Assembly: GCA_015179125.1 (NCBI GenBank) | Contig: WHVA01000019.1 | Location: 248,001 to 312,000 of the forward strand | From: Gautieria morchelliformis | Taxonomy: Eukaryota > Basidiomycota > Agaricomycetes > Gomphales > Gomphaceae | Length of the DNA stretch: 64,000 bases | Reading direction: 5' to 3' | Shown here: positions 1-11,356 of the stretch, piece after piece | How positions within the stretch are numbered: the stretch's first letter is position 1 | How the letters are laid out: each line of letters begins with the position of its first letter | The notes under the pieces: generated by a model | What the model was told of the DNA's origin: nothing | Seen by the model: only the letters and a program-made list of their open reading frames with translations | Databases searched by the model: none | Translations under genes and position numbers: made by a program

Positions 1-2
1 AT

Positions 3-156
3 CTAGATACTAGACTCACATCCAGTGACTCCTCTTCACAGGACATTTCGCTACTTGTCACAAAGTTACACCCTTCAGCCACAATCGTTCTCAGGCTTCC
101 ATGGCTTCGCTCTATGAAACCCACCATCTATTGGGGCTCTCTCTCAATTACCTTTC
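3..156 (+). pseudogene. Ty3/Gypsy pol fragment, part 1 (end of protease region)
   Basis: Reading from base 3 gives an open frame with residues typical of the segment after the Gypsy aspartic protease (LHPSATIVL, LPWLRS, NPTIYWGSLS). It runs without a stop to the LTR element that begins at 157. Removing 157-11356 plus one 5-bp target duplication takes out 11205 bp, a multiple of three, so the frame continues exactly into 11362 onward. This piece and the RT piece downstream are therefore one pol gene split by a later insertion. The 5' part (gag, protease core) lies outside the window. Confidence 0.75.
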
Positions 157-462
157 TGTAAGGGCGACTGTCTACTCCCTAGAGCAGCTACCTGAGGTAG
201 AGGAGATCCAAAGTATATAAGTCAGTGAGCAAGTAAATACATGGATGGTGCACCTGAGGTAGAGGAGATCCAAAGAGAACAGAGTGAGGATCTCCTTACC
301 TCAGCGACAAACTATATAGCTGCTACACAATGACATAAGCAAGTCACACCACTGGTGGTGATGCACAAAGGAAGAAGGAATACAGGAAGGATGCAATGAA
401 AGAGATGTGAGGAAGAGATGCAAGGAAGGGAAATAAAAGGAAGAACAGGTGGTCCCCTGACA
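157..462 (-). repeat. LTR of the noncoding retroelement (uninterrupted copy)
   Basis: This 306-bp LTR starts TG and ends CA. It contains the repeated phrase ACCTGAGGTAGAGGAGATCC and its near inverse GGATCTCCTTACCTCAG. Bases 340-350 correspond to the empty version of the site where the copia element sits in the partner LTR (CACCACTGGTGGTG here, CACCGCTG then CGCTGGTGGTG there). Confidence 0.8.
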
Positions 463-3400
463 TCACCCCTCCTCTAGAATGCGACATCCTGACGCATAAG
501 GTTCCAGGGCAAGTCAGTGCTTGGCCCAACCGCCAATCCAAATGGGATGATGCAGTGTGATGGAGGAGTTGGAGAAGGCATGAGGACTGCAAACGGAAAA
601 GCCACAGTGAGCACATGGTGGGATGGTGTGCAGGAGCGCCACGTGTGTGTGAGCATGCATGAATGGCACCGGCAGCATGTCCGGCTGGGGCCAACAGCAA
701 TGCAGCACAATGAGGCTTACGTGGGCTGTGGCTGCAGATGGGGTATTTGGTGCAATAGCGGGGGCGGTCACAGCCACAATGGTGGGGGGACGCGACTGCC
801 ACCGGATGCACTGGAGGGACACAATGGCACACATGGGGGAGCGTGGATGCGCCCCTCGTGGCGCAAGCAGGGCGTGCAGTGCACCAGCGCGGATCTGTAT
901 AGTCATGGGGCCTCACCATGCACACACGTTGGGGTCTACTCTGCCGAGTAGGGGCAATGCCGCCAGTGAGCGACGGGGAAGGCTAGCGCAGGCACGCTGA
1001 TGCATGGGTTGTGCAGCCCCATGCATGCTCGTGGGGGTGCGCAGCGAACCCATGAGGAACGCGCCTGTGCAACGTCGATGTCACGTACACTTCTGTGTAC
1101 GCACACAGGAACGCACGGCCTCCCGTCAATGCACACTCGCGTTGTGCATGGACATGTGAGAGACTGTCACCGGGGGTACACTGTGGTGACTCACAGGCCA
1201 GCGGGAAGGGATGGTGCCCCAGCGACTACACCATTGGCTGGACTCGTGCATGTGGTGTAGGCATGTTGAGCCCACGCAAGGCTCGCAGTAGGCACACATG
1301 AGGTGCATGTAGGTGCTCGCTGAGCTTGTGCATGCATGGAGCTGTGCACATGTGTGCGGGGCATTAACGGCTGCGCTGTGGTGGGCGTTGCACAGGGCGT
1401 GGTTGCCGTAAGGTCTGAACTGGCACTGCCGTCAATGCCCTCACTGGCATCCGTGACCCTTTCATCCATGAGTTGGGCGTGATGAACGCATGCTCCTTGC
1501 GTGGAGTGCGCTCTGGTGGACCCTCCAGCACTTGCATGAGACTGCACAGAGACTGGCGCATGTGTCTGCGTGGACCCCAATCTGGGTCGTGTCTTGAGGG
1601 GTCCTCGTCATGCTTTGCTGCGTCACCATCTCCACAGTCGCACTCGGTGTTGTTGTGGCCTCTCACGATGACTGCGTAGCATTGTCTACCACATCGTCTG
1701 AGGTGCAATGCACGCGCACGCAGTTGGCCTCCCACCCTCCAGAAGGCGCGCCGGCTGTGTGGCATGGTTGCTGCCTTCAGTGTCACACGGCATTGCCTGG
1801 GAGCAGGAGAGGTGAGACAATGCATGACAGGGGCGCGAGGAGCCAGGCGAGGGTTGGAAGTGGCAGTGATGGACACACACTGCCGGGGACACGGCGCAAA
1901 TGCAGGAGGCGTGCCGGGGCTGTGACCTGCTGCTGCATGGCTGCGAGGGTGCCGCTCGGTACATCCACCCGTGCACGTGCATGCATCGGCGAGTGGGTGT
2001 GGGCGCGCCGGCACATGGCGGCATGTCTGTTGGCATGGAACCTCGTCGTGCGTTCATGAAATCTTAATGCGTGCAGTGTGGGCCGTAGCGCAACGGCAGG
2101 GTCCCAGGCTGGTGGTGGTGGAGTCATAGTCATAAGGGCACCAGAGCCTGTAGCCTCTGAGGGCCTGCGGGTCATGCATGCGCTGCACCTCTATGCACTG
2201 GTGTTGGGGCAATGCGCCTGGCTCTCCCGACAGTGAGTGTGCACCGTATGATGCCACACACAACGTCGAGGGTGTCACCGTCATGCTGCTTGTGGCACGT
2301 CCAGAGCTCCCTATGCATACACCAACAGCCATAGAGGCACACTCTAAGGCAGTGCTGCATGTCTCTCACCCCTCTCCTAGCCCACAGCGTCCCGATGTGA
2401 CTGGGCCTCCTCGCAGAATCCTCTTCGCATGCGCTGACGAGGGTGCTGGGAGCTGGACGAGCATGATGCGGATGCATGCGTGACAGGTGGGGCGGTCCCT
2501 CCCTTTGCTCTGTGTGGACTGACGCCACAGCTCTCAGTGTCCAGTGGGATACGCCAGGGACAGAGACCATCGGGAGACAGGAACTGAGAGGACGGAGACC
2601 AAGTGACCACGCACAGGGGTCACCATTGCGACGGCTACATACAACACTCATCGCGCGTGAGTGGGTGCGCCAGCGCATGCTAGTGCATCTGTCGGTATGC
2701 TCGTGCATGTTTGTGACATCGTGATGCACGCGGCATGAGCGGTAGGGCGGCTGCAGGGATGTCAGCACCGGGTGGACTACGGTGCATCATCCCAATGCAT
2801 GTTGTCGTGCGGTGAGGGAGAGGAAGGCACACAGGAGGTTGAAAGGAGTGGAGTGGCGGGGTGACAGGGTACGTGCCAGGCGGATAGACCCATGCTTCGC
2901 TCGTTGGATGAAATGCCGTACTTGCGCTGCACGACTGGACCGTGTGAGCTGCGTCAGAACCGGCTGCACGAATCCGACATGGGGCAGGGTGTCGCGCTGC
3001 AGTGTGGTGGGCGAAGAGACAGGGGTCGCGCAACACCATACACACTGGCACGCGTGGCGCACATTTGTCGTGACATGGCAGGAGCCTGGCGCTACAACAG
3101 GGCATGGCAGTCGTGTCGGCAATGCAGATCACGGTCATGTCACATACGCATGCAGTCACCCTCGACAAGGCCTGGGTGTACCGCGTGGTGATCGGCGCGC
3201 TGCCTGGCCTGCGTGCTATGCGGGTCTCTCGTGGCGACATCATCTGGGTGGCAGCGCGGCCTCGCGCTGTGTGTCTGTGCACGCCCGTGTACGCGTGAGC
3301 CGCACATGGAGTGAAGTTGCGCGGTTGGGCAACGTTGGCCCACTAGGTGCAGGAGTGCCGCTGCGTGTTTGGCCAGCGGTGGCCGCCTCTGCGTGAGGGT

Positions 3401-5790
3401 GGCCTCCTTTGCAACCTCTGCGTTTCCACCACTATGCTGAGGGACATGCGTGTACGTTTGTGCATGCGTGAGCGGGTGGCGTGCCGGCGCACGGCGGCAC
3501 GGCGGCTGGGTCTCTGGCCACTGCTGCCGCTGTAAAGCCCAGGGCCCATAGCACTGCAGGCATAGAAAGGTTTTCTTGCCTGAAAAACTGTTCAAAAAAC
3601 TGTAAAGATTTTCCAAATATTTTTAGTGTTTTTTACGTAAAAAAAACTATAATTAAAATTTTGTCTTTTTATTAGAATTTGTTGAGCAAGAAAATTGTAA
3701 AAAAAATCAAAGTTTTTTGCAGGGTTTTTATGGGTTTCTTTGTGTTTTCACAAAGAAACTTATAGAAACACATAAAAAACCCTGAAAAAAAACTTTAAAC
3801 TTTTTTACAATTTTCTTGCTCAACAAATTCTAACAAAAACACAAAATTTTGTCAAAGTTTTTTTACATTAAAAACACTAAAAAAATTTGGAATATCTTTA
3901 CAGTTTTTTGAACTGTTTTTCAGACCAGAAAATTTTTATATGCCTCCAGTGTAGGGTCTCCAGGTAGGGCGGGCCATCACAGTGCTGCGTGGCGGACGCG
4001 TGGCTGGGCAGGTGCGTGTGTGCCCATGTGTGGAGCACCGAACCTCGCACGCGTCCGTGACATCATGACGTGTGCGACGTAGGCGGTAGCACGGCAGCAG
4101 GGCCCCAGGCTCCTGCTAGTGGTGCTGTAAGGCCACTAGAGCCCGCAGTAACGCGAGGTGGGAGGGGTCGTCGTGGTGCTGCGCCGTGGACATGCGGTGG
4201 GGTGCCTGCAGTGCCATGTGGGTCCGGGAGGGATGTCGGCATCGGACAGCGCATCACGCGCTTGCTGACGCTGAGGTCATTGCCCAGGTCGCAGCTGGGC
4301 AGGTGCGCATGCGCATGCATAGTGGCACAGTCCCTGCGCTGGGTCGTGCACAGCCTCGGTGTGGGTGGCTTGGCCTATGGGCTATGGCACGGTGCTCCCA
4401 GGTGCGTGGGGCGTCGGGACAGGCTGGCGTCGTGGACAGTGGGTGTGTGTCATATAACACCCCACACAATGTCGAGGGCATTGCCGTCATGCTGGCTCAC
4501 GGCATGTATGCAGCACCCACATGTACACTGGCAGCCATAGGTACTGTGACATTTGGATCCCCCTGGGCTGGGATGACGTGCGGCGAGTGTGATCTCTTCC
4601 AAGGCCGTAAGTTGCTGACACTTGGATTATCGTGCCATGCCTCTAAATGAGCACATGTCGCCTTCCTCGACTCCCGGTCCATCGCGTGGTGTGCCTGTAC
4701 AATGATGCCCTTCAGCAGGCTGCGCTTGTGCATGCTCAGCAGAGGTGCCCATGGCACGGGGGTTGCATCTGCGGTGCAGGCAGGGTGTCAAGCTACAACA
4801 CGGGGTGCAGTCTGCATGCTCATGCACGGCCTTTGGTGGATGCAGGAGAAGCGCAGGTTTGTGCGGCTCAAACGTTCGTGTGGGGTAAGTCAAGAGGATG
4901 GGTGCGCTACACATGTGGTTGTGAGCTGTCTTGGCAGGTACATCTTCTCTCTCCGTCTCCCTTGCGCATGCTGTCACCAGGCTTGTTTCAAGACAGATAC
5001 ACAGCGGCAAGGAAGATGCAGTGCTGCACTGCAGTGAAGCAGGCATGGTCTAATTCTATCGCGCCGTAGTCCCTCCCAAATGGCACATTTTCACTGCACG
5101 CCAGTGTGTCGACATTTCGCGTGCGGGCCCCGTCGAGCGCATGCCATAGATGATTTGTGGTGTGTCCTTCTACAGCTTGTGCGTGCGCTCCTTATTGACC
5201 CTGTCTTGTTACTTCCTCCTTTAACAGAACATAATTTAAAAGCCCAAGTTGGGAAGTGGAAGGAGGGGTCGTGCTGTGAAGGGTGATGGGTTGGGGTGTC
5301 GGGCGAGAGAGGCACGAAGGTGGTTGGATACAGGGGAGTCGAATCAATGTGTTAGGATGAGACGTGAAAGAGGATGGTGTTGTAAAGAGGTGTGCGGTGT
5401 GTAGTGGGCGCCAGGGACTCGGATTGTAGATAAGTCGCAATAAAGAAGTTGGGGGTTGGTTGTTTATGGTGCCGCCTTGGCCTTCAGAGGGTGGTACACC
5501 CTACCTCGGCCCTAGGTCCTCAGGACTGGCTTCGGCGGTTTATAGTGCCATCCGGAACGGTACACTCTCTTGCGGAAACATGAGGAAAAGGCCTCGAAGA
5601 AAGACACCGGTGGCAGCTGCTAACGCAACGTGGGATCCTTCCACATTCGGTCTGCGCAATCTCCAGCCAGGCTGCCGGTCTTCAAGAAAGAAGAGGGACG
5701 TCACGGAAGCGACGTACGCAACGCGGAAACCCATCACATTCGGTATTCCCAGTCCGAACCGTCGGTCTTCAGGGGGTGACTCTATTCTAC
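463..5790. other. Interior of the noncoding retroelement: GC-rich, no convincing gene
   Basis: Apart from the AT-rich foldback at 3552-3951, this interior is GC-rich and full of CAC/GTG and GCATGC words. Several ORFs of 60-220 codons overlap on both strands but have compositional Cys/His/Arg bias and no motif, so I treat them as spurious. At least one long diverged direct repeat is present: about 2060-2345 resembles about 4080-4545, including the shared stretch CACACAA(C/T)GTCGAGGG. The last 300 bp (about 5450-5790) has more ordinary composition. The interior could be captured host sequence or amplified repeat DNA. Confidence 0.6.
3552..3951. mobile_element. Foldback MITE, near-perfect 400-bp palindrome
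   Basis: The two halves are inverted copies of about 190 bp around a centre near 3750 (TTTGTGTTTTCACAAA). The outermost bases are CACTGCAGGCATA and its inverse TATGCCTCCAGTG. A 3-bp direct repeat TAG flanks it (3549-3551, 3952-3954). It is very AT-rich inside GC-rich DNA. CACTG termini with a short target duplication suggest a CACTA/CMC-type origin, but Tc1-like MITEs cannot be excluded. There is no coding sequence. Confidence 0.75.
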
Positions 5791-5998
5791 TGTAAGGGTG
5801 ACTCTACCTGGTACTCTACTCCCTAGAGCGGCTACCTGAGGTAGAGGAGATCCAAAGTATAAAAGTCAGTGAGCAAGTAAATACATGGATGGCGCACCTG
5901 AGGTAGAGGAGATCCAAAGAGAACAGAGTGAGGATCTCCTTACCTCAGAGACAAACTATATAGCTGCTACACAATGACATAAGCAAGTCACACCGCTG
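5791..5998 (-). repeat. Second LTR of the noncoding element, left part
   Basis: This piece starts TGTAAGGG like the LTR at 157 and matches it closely up to the copia insertion point. It continues after the copia element and its target duplication at 11249-11356, ending CCTGACA. Confidence 0.8.
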
Positions 5999-6486
5999 TG
6001 TTAGCAACTAGGGGCTATGGCAGGGAAGGTTCGGTAGAGTTCTTAGAAAGCTAGAATCAAATATACTCTCTCAGTGAATTTATTGTCACTGATGTATTAA
6101 TACAGTACCTAGAATCAAATATACTACATGATTTTCAGTCAACATGCTATGTAAATAGAAAGATACTACTCGCCTCTCTCAGTGAATTTATTGTCACTGA
6201 GAGAGGAGTGTAATCCTGTCTCAGAAGGCATATACTTGCACCCGGCCCTTTAGCGCCCAAGGGCTCGCGCGTCGAAGTCATTTCAAACTCCGCTGGGTGC
6301 AGCCGCCTGTGAAAGTAGAAATAACAGAATGAAATGGAGAGATAGAGAGTGACTGGAAAATTTCGAAAATAAGCAGAGAAATGGATGCATGGTACAAGAA
6401 CAATGTGAGAAACAATTGGAAACACCACACAATAAATTGAACATATTATGCTTGATTTTGGTGCAGGAGCATAAATGCACCCAACA
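5999..6486 (-). repeat. 3' LTR of the copia element
   Basis: This 488-bp LTR begins TGTTGGG and ends CTAACA on the minus strand. It contains a perfect 13-bp stem with an 8-nt loop (6173-6185 with 6194-6206, CCTCTCTCAGTGA). Much of the same sequence recurs about 105 bp away at 6071-6096 as a one-sided copy. Confidence 0.9.
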
Positions 6487-6499
6487 CGCCCCCTCAAGC

Positions 6500-8806
6500 T
6501 TAATATATTCCGATTTTCTCGTTGAGGATTCTCACTCTAGGACTAGGAAGTCCTTTAGTGAGAAGATCGGCTAGCATGTGTTCCGTTGGTAGGTACACAA
6601 GCTTAATTTCTTCATCTTCGACTATATCTCGGATGAAATATAATCTAATGTCGAAATGCTTGGTCCTCGTGTGTTGTTGAGTGCCATAGACAATGGCAAT
6701 GGCTGATTGATTGTCTGAATAAAGTTTGATGGGACAATTCAGCGGTTGGAACACTTCAGAAATAAAGTGGCGCATCCATAAGGCTTCTTTGCTCGCATGA
6801 GTCAGAGCAACGAATTCGGCTTCAGTTGATGATAGGGCTACTATGGATTGTTTTTGACAACTCCATGATACTGTCCCTCCATCAATCTGAAAAATATAAG
6901 CCGAGTATGAGTGCCTGTGCTCTTGAGAAGCCCAATCCGCATCTGAATACCCAATGAGGCCGTCTCGATTCTTCCCAAGTGTCAATTTGTAGTCCATCGT
7001 GCCTTTTAGATATTTAAAGACACGTTTGACTGCATGCCAATGTGTTGGACCTGGGTTTTCGAGGAATTGAGAAAGTAATGACACTGCAAATGCAATGTCC
7101 GGTCGAGTGGCTACTGCTGCCCACATCAATGATCCTATCGCTTGTCTGTATGGAATTTTCGACATCTTCTGCTTGTCTTCATCTGTAGAAGGGCATTGGT
7201 CTCTGGATAATTTAACGGCTGGGTCGAGAGGCGTGGAAAATGTTTTGGCATCATCCAGATTGAATTTTTTGATGATTTTTTGGATGTATGCAGCTTGTGA
7301 TATTGCAATCGATTTGTTATTCCAATCTCTTTCGATTTTGAGGTTCAAAAGCCAATGAATCTCGCCTAGATCTTTCATACTGAAGATCTGGGCAAGATCA
7401 TGCTTTACCCCATCGAGGATTGGTTGACTCTCAGCTGTGATAGTGAGGTCGTCTACTGCCGTCGCAATAATCGCATGCCCTCTCGGTCCACGTCTGCAAA
7501 ATACAGCTCCATCCGAAGCTGATTTAGTGAATCCTAACTTGAGAAATTCACCACTCAGACGTTTATACCATTCCCTTCCAGATTGTTTGAGGCCGTAAAG
7601 TGCTTTCTTCAGCAGGAGGACATCATCTTTGTCTCCGGTCTCATATCCATACGGCTGTCTCATGTAAATAGGTTCTGGCAGTGTAGCATTCAAATACGCA
7701 CTGTCCACATCCATTTGGTGAATAGGCCAGTTGTTCCTGGCAGCAATGGCACATATAATCCGTAAGGAAGTCATCCGAGCAACAGGTGCATAGGTTTCAT
7801 TGTAGTCAACTCCAAAACTTTGTGTAAAGCCTTGGGCGACCATCCTCGATCTAGGTGTGATGGGTTCACCTTCTGGATTGCGTTTCCAGAGGAATACCCA
7901 TCTATTTCCGACAATATTTGCCCCAGGAGGTGGTTTAACCACTTCCCATACACCTTTGTCGAGTAGCACCTTATACTCTTTATCCATCGATGCTTTCCAC
8001 ATAGGATCATTTAAGGCTTCATCTGCATTGCTAGGCTCGGTCTGATTTAAATCCGGCAGCACATTATCTTTGTTTTGATCGGAGGTCGAAAGTGTACTGA
8101 TGGCAAGGTTATAATCACTGATGCCGTCAGTTTCAGAGGATAAATCTTGTTCGAATAATTTGTCTTGATGGTCCTCAATGTCCTCGTAAGCTAGTGTAGT
8201 AATATCTGCACCAGCATGTCTCTTAGTTTGAGATCTTGTTACGGGACCACTTGGGGCCGGCTGCACCTGTTGCTGACGGATCCTTTCACTTCTCCTTGTT
8301 GGAGCAGCTTCTTTAGGTCTGACATCAACAGTCTGACTGGGTTGCAGCTCTTTCAGACGTTCCTCTGGTTCATCATCATCAATTTCCTCGATCTTTGCCT
8401 CTTCGCTGACTAAGCGGCTAGGCATAGGTGCTGGCGCCGAGATGGCCTGTACCATTTTTCTGGACGTAGGTAGCTGTGACTCTTCAATAGAAATGATTGG
8501 AGCTTTGCCCCCCTTCATCTCTGAGTCAAATATAACATTCCGCTCGACAGAAACCTTCTGAGAGTCAGGCCAGTAGATGCAGTGACCATGGCTCTGTCCA
8601 GAGATTCCTATCCACCGAGCTCTTTTGGCACGGGCTGCTAGTTTGTTTCCCTCTTTGACTTTAACGTAGACTTCAATTCCCCACACGTGTATGTCTTTCA
8701 GGTTCGGTTTCTCGTGATGGATCATTTCAAAAGGGGTTTTGTCTGGCAAAGCTCTTGTATGTGTCCGATTCCTAAGATAGTTGGCGTGCAAAATTGCATG
8801 CCCCAT
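6500..8806 (-). pseudogene. Copia pol, second half: integrase C-terminus, reverse transcriptase, RNase H
   Basis: The reading frame has 768 codons. Residues 1-60 finish the integrase (TPFEMIHHEKP). After a charged linker, the reverse transcriptase begins near residue 270 (LLDKGVWEVV, VGNRWVF) and carries the catalytic pair in the form AVDDLTI, where many copia elements have YVDD. RNase H near residues 610-710 shows SDADWA, STEAEF and DNQSA. The frame is open to a TAA at 6500-6502, immediately before the polypurine tract. It is separated from the upstream frame only by a missing base in the C run at 8801-8804 (plus strand), so this is the continuation of one polyprotein and not a separate gene. 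If the missing base is a sequencing error, the element could be active. Confidence 0.9.
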
Positions 8807-8809
8807 AGA

Positions 8810-10749
8810 GTCTTAGGAAGACTTGATTCCAATAGCATGGCACGAGCTCTTTCAACTAGAGTTCGGTTTAAACGTTCAGCAACACCATTTGACTCTGGGG
8901 TGTCGTGCACGGTTAACCGATGCTTCGTGCCTTGCTTGGCCAAATGCTGTTCAAATTCTGAGTTTGTGTATTCGCCCCCTCTGTCGGAAACAAGTGCTTT
9001 GATGTGCATATTCCTCTGTCGAAGCATCAAGGCCTCGTAGAGTTTGTATTTTGAAAATGCTTCCGATTTGTTTGCCATCAAATAGATAACCGATTCTCTT
9101 GAGTAGTCGTCAATGAAAGACACATAATAGGATTTCTTGTCAATTGTGGAGTGTCTCGCTGGTCCCCAGACATCAGAATAAATTCTGTCACCGAATTTTG
9201 ATGATCGGCTTCTGGGTTCCTGAGGAAGTGATTTGCGTGCAATCTTCGCCTGAATGCACGCATCGCAAACAACCTTGTCACCTTTTGAGCTCAATTCAAT
9301 GCCTAATATCATGCCACGGTTGAGCAAATGCTGTAGGGACTTTTGTGAAATGTGCCCCATTTTCTGATGTATCTCCATGGCTGATGCGCATACATGCGCT
9401 TCGGCACTTGTGTGTTGTAAATCAAATCGATATAAGCCATTCAGCTTCGGTGCTTGCATCAATATCCTGCCTTTACGATTGGATATTGTGCATTTCTGAT
9501 CAGCTATTTGTGTGTTATAGCCTGCATCATCGCACCGGCCGATCGAGATCAGGGTAACAGCCATTTTGGGCGCGTAGAACGTATCCTTCAATGTAATGTT
9601 CACAGTCTTATCTCCAACCTTGTTAGATAGCACGAGTGAGCCTGAACCGAAGGCATCAAAAGTGCCTTTGTTGGCTGCACGAATTGTGCGCGGCTGTGAG
9701 AATGGACTGTAATCCCTCAATAAATTCTTGTGAGGGGTCATATGTGCGGTCGTTCCAGTGTCGAGGATAACAACAGTGTCCAGAGATAAACTACTCAAAT
9801 TAGAGCAGTCGAAGTTGGCGAAAGCGGCTGGACTGCCACTCTCATCCTCCTCAGAGGACACTTCTTCGGCAACATTCGCCTTGGCTTTGCCCTTCTTCTT
9901 TTTGGCTTTCGCTTTCTTCTTCTGACGTGGCCCCTGGCATTCTTTACCACCTCCTTTAGCCCAGCAACTCTCTATAGCATGTCCAGGCTTGTGGCAATTA
10001 GTGCATGTAGACACCTTCGGGTCTTTCCAGCCCTTCTGCCCTTTCGTAGATGAACCAATAAATGCCTGCTCTTCTTGTGAAATATTGAGGGTCTTTCTCC
10101 TGTCGTATTGAGCCTTTAGTACTCTGATAATATCATCAGGCACTAAGGGCATTCCACATTCTTCGAGCGACGTGGTAAGGGCATTCATAACTGCCTCATA
10201 GGAGGGTGGAAGTGATGCAAGGATAATGTCGGTGAACTCTCCTTCAGAAATTCTGGCTCCCATCTCATTGAGACGAGCATAGAGGTCTTGGGCCTTGTCC
10301 AAGTGATCTCTCAAGTCTCCATCCTCAGGACACCTCATACTGCGAAGCTGTCTCTGTAGGTTGGTGAGGACCATCTTGGGCTTTTTGGTCATCTCATTGA
10401 CCAATGCATCCCAGACTTCTTTTGCTGTATGTCTCTTCTGTAGCATCAGAGCTAGTGACTCTGACACTGAGACGATTATTTGGGTTTTGGCCTGTCCTTC
10501 TCTGGCAAGATACTTCTCCAGCTTCTCCTCAGCCTTCTCAATCTGAGTTTCCTCAGCTTCTGTGAGAATATGGCCTGGGGGCATGACTGGAGGATCAGGA
10601 GGTCGAATGGCTCTCCCTTCTATATGCCTGAGTAGATTTTTGGACTCAAAATAACTTGTGAGAGTAGCTCGCCACAGAGGCCAATTACTTCCATCTGTTG
10701 CAAGCTTCTCCACACCCAAAAGCTTCTGCGAAGTGTCTGCGGGGCCCAT
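8810..10749 (-). pseudogene. Copia gag-protease-integrase, first half of the polyprotein
   Basis: I place the start at the ATG at 10749 (MGPADTSQ). It lies inside the putative tRNA primer site; the longer frame upstream runs into the LTR without an ATG. Gag shows the UBN2-like pattern (KLATDGSNWPLW) and a CX2CX4HX4C zinc knuckle (CTNCHKPGHAIESC), followed by a Lys-rich tract. The protease site reads DTGTTAHM. The integrase has the HHCC zinc motif ending CDACIQAK and the DDE triad in YSDVWGP, SDRGGEY and ESNGVAERLNR. The frame fails at LPKTLWG, near 8804, where one G appears to be lost from a G run; the other frame continues it perfectly. Confidence 0.9.
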
Positions 10750-10753
10750 AACC
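10742..10753 (-). other. Putative primer binding site (half initiator tRNA-Met type)
   Basis: The minus strand reads GGTTATGGGCCC three bases inside the LTR. It is complementary to the anticodon stem-loop of initiator tRNA-Met, the primer type known from Drosophila copia. The ATG of the gag frame is inside it. Confidence 0.75.
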
Positions 10754-10755
10754 CT

Positions 10756-11243
10756 TGTTAGCAACTAGGGGCTATGGCAGGGAAGGTTCGGTAGAGTTCT
10801 TAGAAAGCTAGAATCAAATATACTCTCTCAGTGAATTTATTGTCACTGATGTATTAATACAGTACCTAGAATCAAATATACTACATGATTTTCAGTCAAC
10901 ATGCTATGTAAATAGAAAGATACTACTCGCCTCTCTCAGTGAATTTATTGTCACTGAGAGAGGAGTGTAATCCTGTCTCAGAAGGCATATACTTGCACCC
11001 GGCCCTTTAGCGCCCAAGGGCTCGCGCGTCGAAGTCATTTCAAACTCCGCTGGGTGCAGCCGCCTGTGAAAGTAGAAATAACAGAATGAAATGGAGAGAT
11101 AGAGAGTGACTGGAAAATTTCGAAAATAAGCAGAGAAATGGATGCATGGTACAAGAACAATGTGAGAAACAATTGGAAACACCACACAATAAATTGAACA
11201 TATTATGCTTGATTTTGGTGCAGGAGCATAAATGCACCCAACA
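10756..11243 (-). repeat. 5' LTR of the copia element
   Basis: This 488-bp copy appears identical to 5999-6486, including the 13-bp stem-loop (about 10930-10963). Since the element lies on the minus strand, this LTR should carry the active promoter. Confidence 0.9.
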
Positions 11244-11356
11244 CGCTGGTGGTGATGCACAAAGGAAGAAGGAATACAGGAAGGATGCAATGAAAGAGAT
11301 GTGAGGAAGAGATGCAAGGAAGGGAATTAAAAGGAAGAACAGGTGGTCCCCTGACA

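Larger units (their letters stand above)
5999..11243 (-). mobile_element. Ty1/copia retrotransposon, nearly intact, recent insertion
   Basis: The element has 488-bp LTRs at 5999-6486 and 10756-11243 that I read as identical, and a 5-bp target duplication CGCTG (5994-5998, 11244-11248). Transcription is on the minus strand. Next to the 5' LTR lies GGTTATGGGCCC (minus strand, about 10742-10753), matching the anticodon-loop half of initiator tRNA-Met used as primer by Drosophila copia. A purine tract TTGAGGGGGCG (6487-6497, minus strand) precedes the 3' LTR. Between them is one gag-pol reading frame broken by a single frameshift. LTR identity implies a very young insertion. Confidence 0.93.
157..11356 (-). 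mobile_element. Noncoding LTR retroelement (LARD-like), interrupted by a copia element
   Basis: Two related LTRs, TGTAAGGG...CCTGACA on the plus strand, lie at 157-462 and 5791-11356. The second is split by the copia insertion and is about 316 bp once that is removed. The outer ends are flanked by the perfect 5-bp duplication CTTTC (152-156 and 11357-11361), so both LTRs belong to one integration event. A purine tract (GAGGAGGGGTGA on the minus strand, 463-474) touches the LTR at the left, as expected for a polypurine tract if the element points to the minus strand. The 5.3-kb interior (463-5790) has no recognisable gag or pol, so replication would need proteins from a relative. I did not recognise a primer binding site. 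Confidence 0.8.

Noticed and set aside
344..3535. Many ORFs of 60-216 codons on both strands
   Set aside because: They overlap on opposite strands, are Cys/His/Arg-biased, have no motif and lie inside the noncoding LTR element.
8801..8804. Programmed frameshift in copia pol
   Set aside because: The site lies in the integrase, not between gag and pol, lacks a known slippery signal, and similar G-run losses occur in two unrelated genes.
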